The position numbers were made by a program, and so were the translations under genes. A stretch of DNA of 64,000 bases, from contig JAHRYM010000001.1 in the NCBI GenBank assembly GCA_020622085.1, positions 1,332,608 through 1,396,607 on the forward strand, read 5' to 3'. Positions 55,540 through 64,000 of this stretch are shown here, in pieces. The notes under the pieces are model-generated. The model ran no database searches. It saw only the letters and a list, made by a program, of their open reading frames with translations, and was not told the origin of the DNA. Every line of letters begins with the position of its first letter. The stretch's first letter is position 1. Origin of the DNA: Paracoccaceae bacterium. GTDB lineage: Bacteria; Pseudomonadota; Alphaproteobacteria; Rhodobacterales; Rhodobacteraceae.

Positions 55540-55737
55540 CGATGGTTCCCAAAAGCCAAGGGATGAAAAGGGAACACGGTGAGGATTACCCATCAGGGGC
55601 CGAATCCGTGGCTGCCCCCGCAACTGTGAGCGGCGAGTCCCCGGTCATGTGCCACTGGCCACCCCTATTCCACGGGGGACATGGGCCGGGAAGGCGACCG
55701 GGGTGCAACGACCCGCGAGTCAGGAGACCTGCCATCG
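55540..55737 (+). promoter_or_regulatory. Cobalamin riboswitch upstream of cbiMNQO
   Basis: All main elements are visible: P1 CGATGG (55540-55545) with CCATCG (55732-55737), the GGGAACACGGTG stretch, the core GCCCCCGCAACTGTGAGCGG, the B12 box GCCACTGG (55651-55658), GGGAAGGCG, and the 3' end GAGTCAGGAGACCTGCC. It should lower cbiMNQO expression when cobalamin is present, probably at translation since the ribosome-binding site follows 68 bases later. Confidence 0.93.
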
Positions 55738-55817
55738 CTCTTGTGCTGCAAGCCGTCCGGGGCGGGGTGTCCCTCGGGTCATTCGATAGCGGCGCGTCCG
55801 ATGTGGAAGGATGACAT

Positions 55818-56486
55818 ATGCATATCATGGAGGGCTTCTTGCCCCTGTCCCATGCACTGGGATGGTATATCGTTTCGGCCCCTTTTGTCCTGGCCGGCGC
55901 CGCGCGCATTCGCCGGATCGTCCGCGAAAAACCCGAAGCGAGGCTGACGCTGGCGGCTTCGGGCGCCTTTGCCTTTGTGCTTTCGGCGTTGAAGATCCCT
56001 TCGGTCACCGGCTCCTGTTCCCATCCAACCGGCACCGGGCTGGGGGCCATCGTCTTTGGCCCGTCGGTCATGGCCGTGCTGGGGGTGATCGTGCTCTTGT
56101 TTCAGGCGCTGCTTCTGGCGCATGGCGGGGTGACAACGCTGGGCGCAAACGCGTTTTCCATGGCGATCGTCGGGCCCTGGGTGGCCTTCGGCGTCTGGAA
56201 ACTGGCCGGGCGGTTGGGCCTGTCCTTTGCGGTCTCGGTGTTTCTGGCGGCGGCCTTGGGCGATTTGGCCACCTATGTCTTCACGTCGCTCCAGCTGGCG
56301 CTGGCCTATCCCGATCCGGCCTCGGGCTTTGTCGGTGCAGCTTTGAAGTTTGGCGGCATCTTTGCCGTGACGCAGGTGCCGCTGGCGATCATCGAGGGAT
56401 TGCTGACGGTCGTGGTGATCGAGGCGCTGTCGGGAAAGATCCGCGACGAAGACCGCATCGCCACCTTGGCAGGGGAGGGCAAGTGA
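55818..56486 (+). CDS. cbiM: CbiM, substrate-specific membrane subunit of the cobalt ECF importer
   Basis: A 222-residue membrane protein starting [18 protein letters not shown]; the N-terminal Met-His is the cobalt site of Cbi[19 protein letters not shown] is the second family signature. The ATG has GGAAGG 7 bases upstream and lies behind the cobalamin riboswitch. Confidence 0.95.
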   Translation: MHIMEGFLPLSHALGWYIVSAPFVLAGAARIRRIVREKPEARLTLAASGAFAFVLSALKIPSVTGSCSHPTGTGLGAIVFGPSVMAVLGVIVLLFQALLLAHGGVTTLGANAFSMAIVGPWVAFGVWKLAGRLGLSFAVSVFLAAALGDLATYVFTSLQLALAYPDPASGFVGAALKFGGIFAVTQVPLAIIEGLLTVVVIEALSGKIRDEDRIATLAGEGK

Positions 56487-56785
56487 TGTCGAAACGCTCG
56501 GTATGGATGCTGCTGGCGATTGCGGTGATCACCGTGGTCCCCTTGCTGATGGGGGGCAAGTTCGAGGGTGCGGATGGCGAGGCTGCCGCCATTGTGGAAA
56601 ATACCGAGGGTTTTTCACAATGGTTCAGCCCGATCTGGGAGCCGCCAAGCGGTGAAGTCGCCAGTATGCTGTTCGCGTTGCAGGCGGCACTTGGAGGCCT
56701 GGTTCTGGGCTATGCCATTGGTCGGATGCATGGTCGCCGCCCGTCCGATGACCAGAAGGACGGCGCAATGGCGCCGCGTGGCTGA
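56486..56785 (+). CDS. cbiN: CbiN, auxiliary subunit of the cobalt importer
   Basis: A 99-residue protein with two membrane helices (SVWMLLAIAVITVVPLLMG and SMLFALQAALGGLVLGYAI) and the short periplasmic part FEGADGEAAAIVENTEGF, the standard CbiN plan. The start overlaps the cbiM stop in TGATG. Confidence 0.93.
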   Translation: MSKRSVWMLLAIAVITVVPLLMGGKFEGADGEAAAIVENTEGFSQWFSPIWEPPSGEVASMLFALQAALGGLVLGYAIGRMHGRRPSDDQKDGAMAPRG

Positions 56786-56786
56786 G

Positions 56787-57521
56787 ATGGCTGTCGGAAC
56801 GCTTGACCGTGCCGCCAGCCTGAACCGATGGCGCCACCGGGCCCTGATCGAGAAAGCCTTGATCGGTTTTGGCTTTCTGGCGCTGGCGCTGGTCTTGCCG
56901 CCATGGCCGGGGGCGGTGTTTGTCAGCCTTGCCATTCTGGCCTTTACCTTCTTCGGGGCGCGGGTGCCGCTGCGCCTTTGGCTTGCCACGGCGGCGCTGC
57001 CTATGGGGTTTCTGGCGATCGGGGCCTTGATGCTGGTCATCGAGGTCGGGGCCGATGGTGTGACCCTCGCTCCCGGCGGGGTTACGCGGGCGGCTGAACT
57101 GGCCGCGCGGGCCATGGCCGCGACCTTCTGCCTGATGTTTCTGGCCATGACCACGCCGATGGCCGATCTGTTCGGCGGGCTGCGACGGTTGCGGGTGCCG
57201 TCCGAACTGGTGGATCTTGCACTTCTGACCTATCGCTTTGTCTTTCTGATTGCCGATGAGGCCACGGCGATGACGGCGGCGCAGCGCGCGCGATTGGGAC
57301 ATTCCAGCCGCCGCCGCTGGCTGCGCTCGACGGCGATGGTGATTGCCAACCTTTTGCCGCGCGCCCTGGCACGAGCGCGGCGGATGGAAACCGGGCTTGC
57401 CGCGCGTGGCTGGCAGGGCGAGATGCGCGTGCTGTCACCCAGGGTTCCGGCTTGTGGCCGCATGCTGGCACTGGTGCTGGCCGCCCTTGTGGCGGTAGGG
57501 CTTGCAGGGGGTTTGTTGTGA
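56787..57521 (+). CDS. cbiQ: CbiQ, T-component of the cobalt importer
   Basis: A 244-residue membrane protein with about five helices and the coupling motif region ARARRMETGLAARGWQGEM. It starts at the ATG directly after cbiN (a GTG three codons earlier is possible) and overlaps the cbiO start by 4 bp. Confidence 0.9.
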   Translation: MAVGTLDRAASLNRWRHRALIEKALIGFGFLALALVLPPWPGAVFVSLAILAFTFFGARVPLRLWLATAALPMGFLAIGALMLVIEVGADGVTLAPGGVTRAAELAARAMAATFCLMFLAMTTPMADLFGGLRRLRVPSELVDLALLTYRFVFLIADEATAMTAAQRARLGHSSRRRWLRSTAMVIANLLPRALARARRMETGLAARGWQGEMRVLSPRVPACGRMLALVLAALVAVGLAGGLL

Positions 57522-58375
57522 CTGCGATCCTGTCCGCCCAGAACCTGCATTTTGCCTATCCGGGGGAAATCCCCGCGTTGCGCGATCTGTCTTTGAACAT
57601 AACCGCAGGGCGCAAGCTGGCCATTCTGGGGCCCAACGGCGCGGGCAAATCGACGTTGCTTTTACATCTGAACGGCTCGCTTCGCCCGCATCAAGGGGTG
57701 GTTTTGCTGGCCGATCAGCCTGGCGATTATACCCGCCGGGGCCTGAGCCAGTGGCGCAGCCGGGTGGCTCTTGTTCTGCAAGACGCCGATGACCAGATCT
57801 TTGCCGCGACCGTCGCCGAGGACGTGTCTTTCGGCCCGCTCAATCAGGGCCTGTCCGAGGCGGAGACCCGCGAGCGCGTGCAGATCGCGCTTGCCGCTCT
57901 GGGCATTTCCGATCTGGCGGGGCGGCCGCCACATATGCTCTCGGGTGGGCAGAAAAAGCGGGTGGCGATTGCAGGCGCGGTGGCTATGCAGCCGGAAATC
58001 CTGCTTCTGGATGAACCGACGGCGGGCCTTGACCGCGAAGGCGCCGAACAGTTGATCGCCGTCTTGCGAGAGTTGGGTCAGCGCGGCATGACGCTGGTGT
58101 TTTCCACCCATGACATCGACCTTGCGCTGGCCCTGGCCGATGATGTGACGCTGTTTCAGGGTGGCACGGTTCTGGCGCAGGGTGGGGCCGAAGTGCTGCT
58201 GTGCGACGCGGACTTGCTGTCCCGCGCGGGACTGCGCCCGCCGGTTCTGGTTGAACTGTGGCTGGACGCCATGGCACGCGGGCTTTGCCCCGTCGGTGGA
58301 GACATGCCGCGCGACACGACCGCCTTGCTTGATCGGTTCGTCCCAGCCGCACCCGCTGCGCGCGTGGCGCGATAA
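57518..58375 (+). CDS. cbiO: CbiO, ATPase of the cobalt importer
   Basis: A 285-residue ECF-type ATPase: Walker A GPNGAGKSTLLLHLNG, signature LSGGQKKRVAIAGAV, Walker B ILLLDEPTAGLD. It starts with GTG overlapping the cbiQ stop. It completes the CbiMNQO cobalt uptake system for cobalamin synthesis. Confidence 0.94.
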   Translation: MTAILSAQNLHFAYPGEIPALRDLSLNITAGRKLAILGPNGAGKSTLLLHLNGSLRPHQGVVLLADQPGDYTRRGLSQWRSRVALVLQDADDQIFAATVAEDVSFGPLNQGLSEAETRERVQIALAALGISDLAGRPPHMLSGGQKKRVAIAGAVAMQPEILLLDEPTAGLDREGAEQLIAVLRELGQRGMTLVFSTHDIDLALALADDVTLFQGGTVLAQGGAEVLLCDADLLSRAGLRPPVLVELWLDAMARGLCPVGGDMPRDTTALLDRFVPAAPAARVAR

Positions 58376-58433
58376 TGGATCAAGCCTTGGCAAAGCCGTT
58401 GCCCGCGCTGCGGCCATGCGCTATCCGGCCCCT

Positions 58434-59340
<907 letters not shown>

Positions 59341-59347
<7 letters not shown>

Positions 59348-59818
59348 ATCTTCCTGCCCTGCCATTTCGGGGATTGGTTGCGGGGAAGGTTGGGCCGGAT
59401 GGCCCCTTGGCACTGGTGCCACAGGGGTGTTTTGCTTGCGGCATGGCTCTGACCGGGGCAGGGGTTTGCCTTCGGCATCGATGCCGACATCGCCGCCCTG
59501 CCGCTGATGAGCGGACGTGGCCAATTTCCGGTTCCGCCAACAAGATCGGCACCCGCGTTCCGGCCGATCCGCCCTGTTGCGGGCCAAGGCGGTGCTTCGC
59601 CAGCTTGCCGCCCGCGCTGGCCCTTGGCATGGGCTGGCCAGCGGATCGGACCTGTCCCGGCCATGCGACACCGGCAATGCCAGGGCCGCGCAAGGCCAGC
59701 TTGTCCGGCACCGGAACTGGAGCCGGATCTTCCCGTGGTCGAACAGCTTGTTGCGGCTTGGCCTGCCGGGGCCAGAGTCCGAATGGAAGCGTCTGGGAGC
59801 CGCCCCTGGACCAGATCC
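59341..59818. other. 480-base gap between convergent bluB and cobQ
   Basis: A long gap for this compact region. Several open frames cross it on both strands but none has a recognisable product, a clear ribosome-binding site or family motifs. It may be a decayed gene or 3' untranslated sequence. Confidence 0.5.
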
Positions 59819-61264
59819 TTATCGCGCAAGCGCGAGCAGCCCCGCCACATCAAGATGCGTTTCCAGATGATCGGCAAGCGCCTCCAGCACCGCCTCGGTC
59901 TCGGCCCCATGCTGGCGCGGGGCGGCCTTGATGCCCAATCCCGCCAGATAGGCCGCGCGGAAGGCATCCATATGGAAAAGCCCGTGCAGATAGCTGCCCA
60001 CCACCCGGCCATCGGCGCTGATGGCCCCTTCGGGGCGGCCCTCCACCATGGCAAGGGGACGTGCGCAATCCGGGCCCTGACTGCGGCCGATGTGGATCTC
60101 ATAGCCCTCAAGCGGCAGGCCGCTGGCGACATGAGCGGCACGCACCCGCGAAAGCCGCTTGTCCGGGGTCATCACGGTTTCGATGTCGAGATGCCCAAGC
60201 CCCGCCGTCTCGCCCGCCGGGCCTTCGATGCCTTCGGGGTCGGATACGCGGCGCCCAAGCATCTGATAGCCGCCACAAATGCCCAGGACATGCCCGCCAC
60301 GCCGCAAATGGGCTGCAAGGTCAATATCCCAGCCCTGGGTGCGCAGGAAGGCAAGATCGGCGCGCGTCGATTTTGACCCCGGCAGGATGACCAGCCGCGC
60401 ATCACCCGGAATGGCCTGACCGGCCTGCACCATGACCAGATTGACATCTGGCTCGGCCTTCAACGGGTCCAGATCGTCGAAATTCGCAATGCGTGAGAAG
60501 GTCAGACAGGCGATTGTGATGCCACTCCCGCTTGGGCCCGGGGCGATGTCCAGGGCATCCTCGGCCGGCAGAAGATGAGCCTGCGGGAACCACGGCAAGA
60601 CGCCATAGCCGCGCCAGCCAGTATAGGCCTCGATCAGCCGATAGCCGTCGCTGAAAAGCCCTGGATCGCCCCGGAATTTGTTTATGAGGAAACCCGCCAT
60701 CATGGCGGCGTCGTCCGGATCAATCACGGCCTTGGTGCCAACCACCTGCGCAATCACGCCGCCCCGGTCAATGTCACCCGCCAGCACGACCGGCACATCG
60801 GCGGCGCGGGCAAAACCCATGTTGGCAATGTCGCCGGCACGCAAGTTGATTTCGGCCGGACTGCCCGCGCCCTCGACGATCACCAGATCATGCGCGGCCT
60901 TCAACCGCTGGAAACTCTCCAGCACCGCACCCATCAACTGCGACTTCAGCACAGCGTAATCCCGCGCCCGCGTCGTGGTCAGCCGCTTGCCCTGCACGAT
61001 GACTTGCGCCCCGGTGTCGGATTCGGGCTTCAAAAGAACCGGGTTCATGTCGGTCACCGATTCCAACCCGCAAGCCAAAGCCTGCAAGGCCTGCGCCCGC
61101 CCGATCTCGCCACCATCGGCGGTCACGGCGGCATTGTTCGACATGTTCTGCGGCTTGAACGGAGCGACCGACAGCCCGCGCCGCCGCGCCGCGCGACACA
61201 GCCCCGCGACCAGCAGCGACTTGCCGACATTGGATCCGCAGCCCTGGATCATCAGCGCCTTCAT
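59819..61264 (-). CDS. cobQ: CobQ, cobyric acid synthase
   Basis: A 481-residue glutamine-dependent amidase of cobalamin synthesis. The N-terminal part has [20 protein letters not shown] and [14 protein letters not shown]; the C-terminal amidotransferase part has the Cys in [10 protein letters not shown] and ends with the His of [13 protein letters not shown]. It amidates four side chains of adenosyl-cobyrinate diamide. It lies downstream of cobO. Confidence 0.95.
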   Translation of the reverse strand: MKALMIQGCGSNVGKSLLVAGLCRAARRRGLSVAPFKPQNMSNNAAVTADGGEIGRAQALQALACGLESVTDMNPVLLKPESDTGAQVIVQGKRLTTTRARDYAVLKSQLMGAVLESFQRLKAAHDLVIVEGAGSPAEINLRAGDIANMGFARAADVPVVLAGDIDRGGVIAQVVGTKAVIDPDDAAMMAGFLINKFRGDPGLFSDGYRLIEAYTGWRGYGVLPWFPQAHLLPAEDALDIAPGPSGSGITIACLTFSRIANFDDLDPLKAEPDVNLVMVQAGQAIPGDARLVILPGSKSTRADLAFLRTQGWDIDLAAHLRRGGHVLGICGGYQMLGRRVSDPEGIEGPAGETAGLGHLDIETVMTPDKRLSRVRAAHVASGLPLEGYEIHIGRSQGPDCARPLAMVEGRPEGAISADGRVVGSYLHGLFHMDAFRAAYLAGLGIKAAPRQHGAETEAVLEALADHLETHLDVAGLLALAR

Positions 61265-61333
61265 GCCCCGCACCCTGCGCAGGCTGATCCGTGGAAGCCT
61301 CCGGCGGGGATATTTAGGGCCAAGATAAAGGCG

Positions 61334-61375
61334 GGGCACATGAAGGCCGGGCACATGAAGGCCGGGCGCAAGGCC
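61334..61375. repeat. 15-bp tandem repeat upstream of cobQ
   Basis: GGGCACATGAAGGCC occurs twice in direct succession, followed by a 12-bp copy GGGCGCAAGGCC. It lies in the 300-base cobO-cobQ gap, where the rest shows no gene. Confidence 0.75.
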
Positions 61376-61516
61376 GGCAACCGCGCTTCGGGCCGTTTGC
61401 ACGGGGGAAGCGCGGCGCCTTTACCTTGGACGGTCATCGGGATCCCTCCCTGTACCGTAGCGCTGGTTTCACCGAGAAAGGTTAAGATTTCGTTGCCTTT
61501 ATCTTGGTTCAAACAT

Positions 61517-61542
61517 CCCGGGGTCCGGGGTGGAACCCCGGG
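61517..61542 (-). terminator. Hairpin after cobO
   Basis: CCCGGGGT and ACCCCGGG, an 8-bp stem with a 10-base loop, 24 bases past the cobO stop on the minus strand. No T-run, so it may only slow transcription toward cobQ. Confidence 0.45.
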
Positions 61543-61565
61543 GGCTGGCATTGGGCGGGCCTGCA

Positions 61566-62207
61566 TCAGAACTCTACCCCCGGCTGGCCTTTGATGCCCG
61601 AGCGGAAGGGGTGTTTCAGAAGCGTCATCTCGGTGACGAGGTCCGCTGCCTCGATCAGTGATTCCTTGGCGTTGCGACCGGTCAGGCAGACATGGGTCAG
61701 GGGCGGCTTTTCGTCACGAAGGAAGCCCAGCACCTCGTCGATATCCAGATAGTCATAGCGCAGCGCGATATTGATTTCGTCGAGGAGGACAAAGCGGATC
61801 GACGGGTCGCGGATCAGCTCCTTGGCCTTTTCCCAGCCCGCCCGCGCGGCGGCGATATCTCGGGTCTTGTCCTGGGTTTCCCAGGTGAAGCCTTCGCCCA
61901 TGGCGTGAAACTGGCAAAGGCCGCCGAAATGCCCCTCGATCAGACGGCGCTCGCCAGTGTCCCAGGCACCCTTGATGAACTGCACCACGGCGCACGGCAT
62001 TTCGTGGGCGATGCATCGCAGGATCATGCCGAAGCCGGACGAGGATTTGCCTTTGCCCGCGCCGGTGTGGACGATGACAAGGCCCTTTTCGCCCGACTTG
62101 CCCGCCATGATCTTGTCGCGCGCGGCCTTCTTCTTGGCCATCTTGGTGGCGTGGCGGGCAAGCTCATCGCCTTCGGTCGCGGCGGCAATGTCGTTCGTGT
62201 CGGCCAT
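61566..62207 (-). CDS. cobO: CobO, cob(I)yrinic acid a,c-diamide adenosyltransferase
   Basis: A 213-residue P-loop enzyme that adds the adenosyl ligand. It has VIVHTGAGKGKSSSGFGM, FIKGAWDTGERRLIEGHFG, VLLDEINIALRYDYLD and LTGRNAKESLIEAADLVTEM, all standard for CobO/BtuR. The ATG at 62207 has AAAGGAAA upstream. It shares its promoter gap with the riboswitch-controlled plus-strand operon. Confidence 0.95.
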   Translation of the reverse strand: MADTNDIAAATEGDELARHATKMAKKKAARDKIMAGKSGEKGLVIVHTGAGKGKSSSGFGMILRCIAHEMPCAVVQFIKGAWDTGERRLIEGHFGGLCQFHAMGEGFTWETQDKTRDIAAARAGWEKAKELIRDPSIRFVLLDEINIALRYDYLDIDEVLGFLRDEKPPLTHVCLTGRNAKESLIEAADLVTEMTLLKHPFRSGIKGQPGVEF

Positions 62208-62263
62208 CGGGGCGTTTCCTTTTCCTTGACAGCGCCCGCGTTGTGCCACAGGAGGGGGGCATA

Positions 62264-62477
62264 GGCGCTGGTGCCTGTCTTAGGACAGGCCAAAAGGGAA
62301 TGCGACAGGATTTGCGGCGCCTTGCGTCGTGGCTCCGAAGCGTAGCCGCCCCCGCGACCGTGACCGGAGAGGTCTGCCCAACGCCACTGGCCGCAAGGTT
62401 CGGGAAGGCGGGCAGAGCGCCGGGGCAAGGCGAAAGCCGCGCCTCGATATCCGCAAGCCGGGAGACCTGCCAGAGCC
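62264..62477 (+). promoter_or_regulatory. Cobalamin riboswitch upstream of DUF1636-cobW-cobN
   Basis: P1 GGCGCTGG (62264-62271) with CCAGAGCC (62470-62477), one mismatch. The core GCCGCCCCCGCGACCGTGA, the B12 box GCCACTGG (62383-62390), GGGAAGGCGGGCAGAG and CAAGCCGGGAGACCTGCC follow in order. A TTGACA at 62226-62231 lies upstream but I could not find a good -10 partner. Confidence 0.93.
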
Positions 62478-62575
62478 ACGACTGAAACGCGCGGACGGGG
62501 TGTTCCGTGACCTTCGGATATTGGGCTTTTGTGCCCAGACCGTAGGCCCGTCCCCTTCGCATCAAGGGAGGGGCC

Positions 62576-62932
62576 ATGGTTACCGTTCTCCATGTCTGCA
62601 TCACCTGCCGTGCCGGCCAGCCCGTTCCCGAGGGCGAAGCCTGCCCCGGCGCGCGGCTGCATGAGGCGCTTGTGACCGCAGGCGCACCCGACGGCGTGAC
62701 CATTCGCGCCGCTGAATGCCTTTCGGCCTGTGATCACGGCTGTTCCGTCGCGCTGACCAAGCCTGGAAACTGGTCCTATGTCTATGGCCGGATGACAGAG
62801 GCTGACATCCCCGAAATCCTGCGCGGCGCCGGGCTTTATGCTGCCAGTACCGATGGTCTTGTGCCTTGGCGCGAACGTCCCGTTGTCTTCCGCAAGCAAA
62901 GCCTTGCCCGTATCCCCCCGATGGAGATCTGA
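62576..62932 (+). CDS. DUF1636 protein, Cys-rich, cobalamin-operon member
   Basis: A 118-residue DUF1636 family protein with Cys pairs resembling a thioredoxin-like 2Fe-2S site: HVCITCRAG near the start and CLSACDHGCSVAL around residues 48-60. AAGGGAGG lies before the ATG. It ends directly before cobW and sits behind a cobalamin riboswitch, so it probably handles cobalt or electrons for the cobaltochelatase step. Its exact role is not known to me. Confidence 0.85.
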   Translation: MVTVLHVCITCRAGQPVPEGEACPGARLHEALVTAGAPDGVTIRAAECLSACDHGCSVALTKPGNWSYVYGRMTEADIPEILRGAGLYAASTDGLVPWRERPVVFRKQSLARIPPMEI

Positions 62933-63967
62933 ATGACCGATCTGACCAAGATCCCCGTGACTGTCATCACCGGCTTTCTGGGCGCGGGCAAGACCACGCT
63001 GATCCGCCACCTGATGCAGAACCCGCAGGGCAGGCGGCTGGCCATTCTGGTCAATGAGTTCGGCACTGTGGGCGTCGATGGTGACATCCTGAAATCCTGC
63101 GCTGATGCCAATTGCCCGGTGGAAAACATCGTGGAACTCGCCAATGGCTGCATCTGCTGCACCGTGGCCGATGATTTCATCCCGACGATCGAGGCGCTGA
63201 TGGCGCTGCCGGAACGCCCCGATCACATCCTGATCGAGACTTCCGGCTTGGCGCTGCCGAAGCCATTGCTCAAGGCCTTCGACTGGCCGGCGATCCGCTC
63301 GCGCATCACGGTCGACGGGGTTATCGCGCTGGCCGATGCCGAGGCGGTGGCGGCGGGCCGGTTTGCCCCCGATGTGGCTGCCGTTGATGCGCAGCGCGCC
63401 GCCGATGACAGCCTGGACCATGAAACGCCCCTGTCCGAGGTGTTCGAAGACCAGATCGCCTGTGCCGACATCATCCTGCTTACCAAGGCCGATCTTGCGG
63501 GAGACGCGGGCCTGGTCGCCGCGCGCTCGGTGATCGAGGCCGAGTTGTCGCGCAAACTGCCGATCCTGCCGGTCACCGATGGCACCATTGATCCCCGCGT
63601 CATTCTGGGCCTGAACGCTGCCGTCGAGGACGATCTTGCGGCTCGTCCAAGCCATCACGATGGCCATGACGACCATGAGCATGACGATTTTGAAAGCGTT
63701 GTGATCGACCTGCCCGAGGTTGGCGACGTTGAAGATCTTGTCGCCCGTATCCGGCGTCTTGCGCGTGAGCAGCATATCCTGCGCGTCAAAGGCTATATCG
63801 CGGTTCAGGGCAAGCCGATGCGCCTGTTGGTTCAGGCCGTGGGAGAGCGGGTGCGCCATCAGTTCGACCGTCCCTGGGGTGGCAATCCCCGGCGGTCGCA
63901 ATTGGTGGTGATTGCCGAGCACCACGACATCAATGAGCCGGCGATCCGCGAGATTCTGGAAACATAA
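62933..63967 (+). CDS. cobW: CobW, cobalamin-pathway GTPase
   Basis: A 344-residue COG0523 GTPase. Walker A is GFLGAGKTTLIRH, the metal motif GCICC (Cys73, Cys75, Cys76), and a His/Asp-rich loop HHDGHDDHEHDD lies near residue 240. The C-terminal CobW domain is complete. It starts directly after the DUF1636 stop and precedes cobN, matching its expected role in cobalt delivery. It is distinct from the CobW-like gene at 791-1768. Confidence 0.94.
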   Translation: MTDLTKIPVTVITGFLGAGKTTLIRHLMQNPQGRRLAILVNEFGTVGVDGDILKSCADANCPVENIVELANGCICCTVADDFIPTIEALMALPERPDHILIETSGLALPKPLLKAFDWPAIRSRITVDGVIALADAEAVAAGRFAPDVAAVDAQRAADDSLDHETPLSEVFEDQIACADIILLTKADLAGDAGLVAARSVIEAELSRKLPILPVTDGTIDPRVILGLNAAVEDDLAARPSHHDGHDDHEHDDFESVVIDLPEVGDVEDLVARIRRLAREQHILRVKGYIAVQGKPMRLLVQAVGERVRHQFDRPWGGNPRRSQLVVIAEHHDINEPAIREILET

Positions 63968-63976
63968 GGCGCCTCC

Positions 63977-64000
63977 ATGCATGTTATCTTCCGCGAAACC
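63977..64000 (+). CDS. cobN: First codons of cobN (cut by the window edge)
   Basis: ATG at 63977, ten bases after the cobW stop, opens the frame MHVIFRET, the usual start of the large cobaltochelatase subunit CobN. Only eight codons are visible; the call rests on these and on the position after cobW. Confidence 0.7.

Noticed and set aside
61334-61375. Direct repeats as a possible CRISPR
   Set aside because: Units are adjacent with no spacers and only 15 bp long. No cas genes in the window.

Overview
The window looks like part of a large secondary replicon (plasmid or chromid) of a high-GC alphaproteobacterium, most likely a Rhodobacterales member. The main evidence is a complete repABC module at 45-49 kb with parS-like palindromes. 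The cobalamin genes are of the aerobic alphaproteobacterial type (BluB, CobO, CobQ, CobW, and the first codons of CobN). The gene families, dense ATGA-type overlaps and strong G/C third-position bias fit as well. Most of the rest is catabolic cargo: transporters, amide and amine enzymes and their regulators.

Region A (about 0.8-21.7 kb, nearly all minus strand) is a run of genes for an amide, lactam or imide compound. It holds an ATP-dependent hydantoinase/oxoprolinase pair (hyuA, hyuB), a LamB/YcsF protein (pxpA) and a four-piece biotin enzyme (carrier, biotin carboxylase, and the two carboxyltransferase halves PxpB and PxpC). The PxpB half looks closer to urea carboxylase than to plain KipI. 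It also holds a spermidine/putrescine-type ABC importer (two ATPases, two permeases, a Tat-exported binding protein), two SDR dehydrogenases, an amidase, a CE4-family deacetylase/amidohydrolase and a CobW GTPase with a small cysteine protein. Its likely regulator is a GntR protein with two winged helices, translated together with a binding-protein paralogue that has lost its export signal. A good sigma70 promoter with an overlapping dyad lies just before the importer genes.

Region B (22.0-43.1 kb) begins with an AraC regulator. It continues with an (R)-selective-type amine transaminase, a class III aminotransferase, a peptide/opine-type ABC importer (binding protein at 25-27 kb, other subunits at 34.6-38.5 kb), a fused 2-oxoacid/acetoin dehydrogenase E1, and an AcoC-like lipoyl/hydrolase protein. 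Acyl-CoA dehydrogenase, a DUF1537 sugar-acid kinase, a class II aldolase, a class III CoA transferase, a FadJ-like bifunctional enzyme and an aldehyde dehydrogenase complete a plausible amine-to-acyl-CoA route. Two matching 15-bp dyads in the two divergent promoters suggest one IclR regulon.

Region C (43.1-49.0 kb) is the replication module: an IS110-type transposase remnant, a DUF1612-like HTH protein, repA, repB, repC and two tandem parS-like sites. Region D (49.0-55.4 kb) pairs a beta-keto acid cleavage enzyme and an aminotransferase with a polar amino acid importer, a C45 acyltransferase/amidohydrolase and an RpiR regulator. It may handle an N-acylated beta-amino acid. Region E (55.5-64 kb) is a cobalamin block with three cobalamin riboswitches controlling cbiMNQO, bluB and DUF1636-cobW-cobN; cobO and cobQ run the other way. 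No tRNA, rRNA or CRISPR array was found.
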